Source: JBKCUI01 sp052161625 (GTDB taxonomy: Bacteria > Planctomycetota > Planctomycetia > Pirellulales > Pirellulaceae). From it: a DNA stretch of 64,000 nucleotides. Below the pieces are notes generated by a model. The model was not told where the DNA came from, ran no database searches, and saw only the letters and a list, made by a program, of their open reading frames with translations. Position 1 is the stretch's first letter, and every line of letters begins with the position of its first letter. The stretch is taken from the NCBI GenBank assembly GCA_052161625.1, contig CP197412.1; one strand, given 5' to 3'. This document shows positions 62,854 to 64,000 of the stretch, piece by piece. Position numbers and translations under genes: made by a program.

Positions 62854-63005
62854 GTGTACGCCCGGCAGGGCGTTGGTTAATGGGGTTCAACTCCCCTGTG
62901 TGAGATAGGACACTTGAGGAGATCAGTATAACAAATCACCACTACGAAAGTGCAAGCAAACGGTGGTGTGGGGAGGGTGCCTGGCAACGGGCATCCTTAC
63001 CCGAT
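62854..63005 (+). repeat. Repeated element R4 (152 bases)
   Basis: Begins GTGTACGCCCGGCAGGGCG and ends CCTTACCCGAT like R1-R3, but its left flank is attC sequence rather than the 42-base hairpin segment shared by R1-R3. The internal frame reads TTTKVQANGGVGRVPGNG with ATC in place of ATG. The distinct flank defines the left boundary of the element. Confidence 0.85.
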
Positions 63006-63039
63006 TGGACAGTTCCTTTTTATGTCCGAAGGTCAAAGT

Positions 63040-63121
63040 ACCACGGAACACGCGGAACACACCGAAGGAAGACAACAGCCATCCCTCGTTCCTTTTCCGT
63101 GTATTCCGCGTCGTCCGTGGT
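63040..63121. repeat. Dispersed palindromic element, copy 2
   Basis: 82 bases from ACCACGGAAC to GTCCGTGGT, close to the copy at 49919-50000. It lies 34 bases beyond R4 and seems to mark the right end of the accessory region. The words following it (CTTCGCGCCTTTGCGAGAAA) resemble one arm of the repeat near 28.6 kb. Confidence 0.75.
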
Positions 63122-63276
63122 TGAAAATTCTATGCGACTCAGGCCATCGATCACGTTCCAAACTAGCTTGTCCTTCTTCCTTTGCGGACTTCGCGCCTTT
63201 GCGAGAAACCGCCCTCCTCAACCTTGATTATCACGGGTCTTCTGACACGCATCGTCGTTAATCAAAGCCCATCGCA

Positions 63277-64000
63277 TCAAGGGCTGTCTAACCCGGGCGA
63301 GCGGAGTCCTGTCCCCTCGGACTGCGTAAGGGAATCTCCAAGCTCCCGCTTTGCGACACTTGCATATTCAGTCAGTCTCTTCACAACATCAGGATGCGCC
63401 GAAGCGACGTTTTGCTGTTCGCCAGGGTCCTTGCTCAGATCGTACAGGGATAGCTCGAGCTGTTCGATTCGATATCCATGCCTTGTCGCAATCCCTTCCA
63501 CTCCCGATTGAACAATCGAGGCAGGTGCCAGTTTCCCGAAATTCGATGGCTTCCCTCCCCGACCCGGCTCTCCCGCTGGCGTGATATACGGGTGTGCGAA
63601 ATGCAATTTCCAACGACCGCTCCGTACGGCTTGCAATGCAGTGCCGGAATAAAAGTAAAGAGCTTCATGCGGGCCCTCCGCATCGGATGCTCCAAGAATG
63701 AACTCCTTGGCAGATCGACCGTCGATCGGTAACTGAGCGGACTTTCCACCGACGATCTCCGTCAATGTGGGTAACAGGTCTATCCCCATAAAAGGAGTCG
63801 AGCAGACGCGGTTGGCCGGGATCATTCCTTTCCACTGCATCAGGCAAGGAACTCGCACCCCACCTTCGAATGTCGTCAGCTTTCCCTCTCGCAGCGGTGC
63901 CGCAGAACCTGCGTGCTCGCCATACGAGAGAAAAGGCCCATTGTCTGAGATGAAGATGACAAGCGTTTTCTCTTCCAACTCCAACCGCTCAAGCGTTCCA
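63277..64000 (-). CDS. Arylsulfatase-family protein (partial, N-terminus outside window)
   Basis: The frame runs off the right edge; about 241 residues of the C-terminal half are seen. TLVIFISDNGPFLSYGEHAG is the conserved metal-binding DNG segment of alkaline-phosphatase-like sulfatases. LREGKLTTFEGGVRVPCLMQ and FMGIDLLPTLTEIVGG follow, then the C-terminal subdomain (ALQAVRSGRWKLHFAHPYIT, LSLYDLSKDPGEQQNVASAH). The active-site CxPSR formylglycine motif lies outside the window. Planctomycetes encode many such sulfatases for sulfated polysaccharides. Confidence 0.92.
   Translation of the reverse strand, partial: GTLERLELEEKTLVIFISDNGPFLSYGEHAGSAAPLREGKLTTFEGGVRVPCLMQWKGMIPANRVCSTPFMGIDLLPTLTEIVGGKSAQLPIDGRSAKEFILGASDAEGPHEALYFYSGTALQAVRSGRWKLHFAHPYITPAGEPGRGGKPSNFGKLAPASIVQSGVEGIATRHGYRIEQLELSLYDLSKDPGEQQNVASAHPDVVKRLTEYASVAKRELGDSLTQSEGTGLRSPGLDSP

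Overview
The window looks like a chromosomal piece of a planctomycete, probably of the Pirellulaceae. The evidence is the set of families: a PSCyt1-DUF1549-DUF1553 protein, a DUF1559 prepilin-like protein, an FG-GAP protein with a haem motif, several secreted c-type cytochromes, a DUF4175-type giant membrane protein next to squalene-cyclase-like repeats, a sulfatase, and few clear Shine-Dalgarno sites. No rRNA or tRNA gene was recognised. Positions 1-50 kb are ordinary dense chromosome; 50-63 kb is accessory DNA.

Core part. 1-5.1 kb (minus): MoxR ATPase, DUF58 protein and an FtsX-type permease cut by the window edge, in overlapping order. 5.3-9.7 kb: a sugar-transferase-like protein, an enolase-superfamily enzyme, DUF2293, 6-phosphogluconolactonase and a small membrane protein. 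10.1-15.1 kb: trpF, then secreted haem/FG-GAP and di-haem proteins. 15.2-26.9 kb: a poly-Q secreted protein divergent from a tight plus-strand run (DUF4175-like protein, two secreted helical proteins, a terpenoid-cyclase-fold repeat protein, a TlpA-tailed protein, SAM hydrolase and a stand-alone relative of its C-terminal domain). 26.9-34.1 kb (minus): Tat-type amine oxidase, di-haem cytochrome, P2-type ATPase, RluA pseudouridine synthase. 34.4-38.3 kb: a complete ribose-type ABC importer (ATGA-coupled binding protein, permease, ATPase). 38.3-49.8 kb: BON protein, YbeY, EboD-like cyclase, trpG/pabA, aroDE, YraN, cytochrome c', GYF protein and the 1062-residue PSCyt protein. The aromatic genes (trpF, trpG, aroDE) are scattered rather than in one operon.

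Accessory part. 50.3-54.5 kb is an AT-richer minus-strand operon with overlapping genes: a secreted six-cysteine protein, a tail-anchored secreted protein, a prepilin-like DUF1559 protein, a membrane C39-like/rhodanese fusion and a MauE-like redox protein. Its likely promoter has a TTGACA box followed by a run of 13 C, an arrangement typical of phase-variable promoters. 54.8-57.9 kb is a decayed integrative element: transposase scrap, integrase lacking its catalytic C-terminus, excisionase, sigma-like regulator, three iteron-like repeats and a chimeric nuclease/primase remnant.

58.1-63.0 kb is the most unusual part. Seven small minus-strand genes alternate with seven imperfect inverted repeats whose ends are ...AAC and GTT..., as in integron attC sites. 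This is a gene-cassette array without an integrase in the window. Four of the attC-like sites carry a 151-153 base repeated element whose ends resemble those of a group II intron. Sulfatase coding sequence resumes at 63.3 kb.
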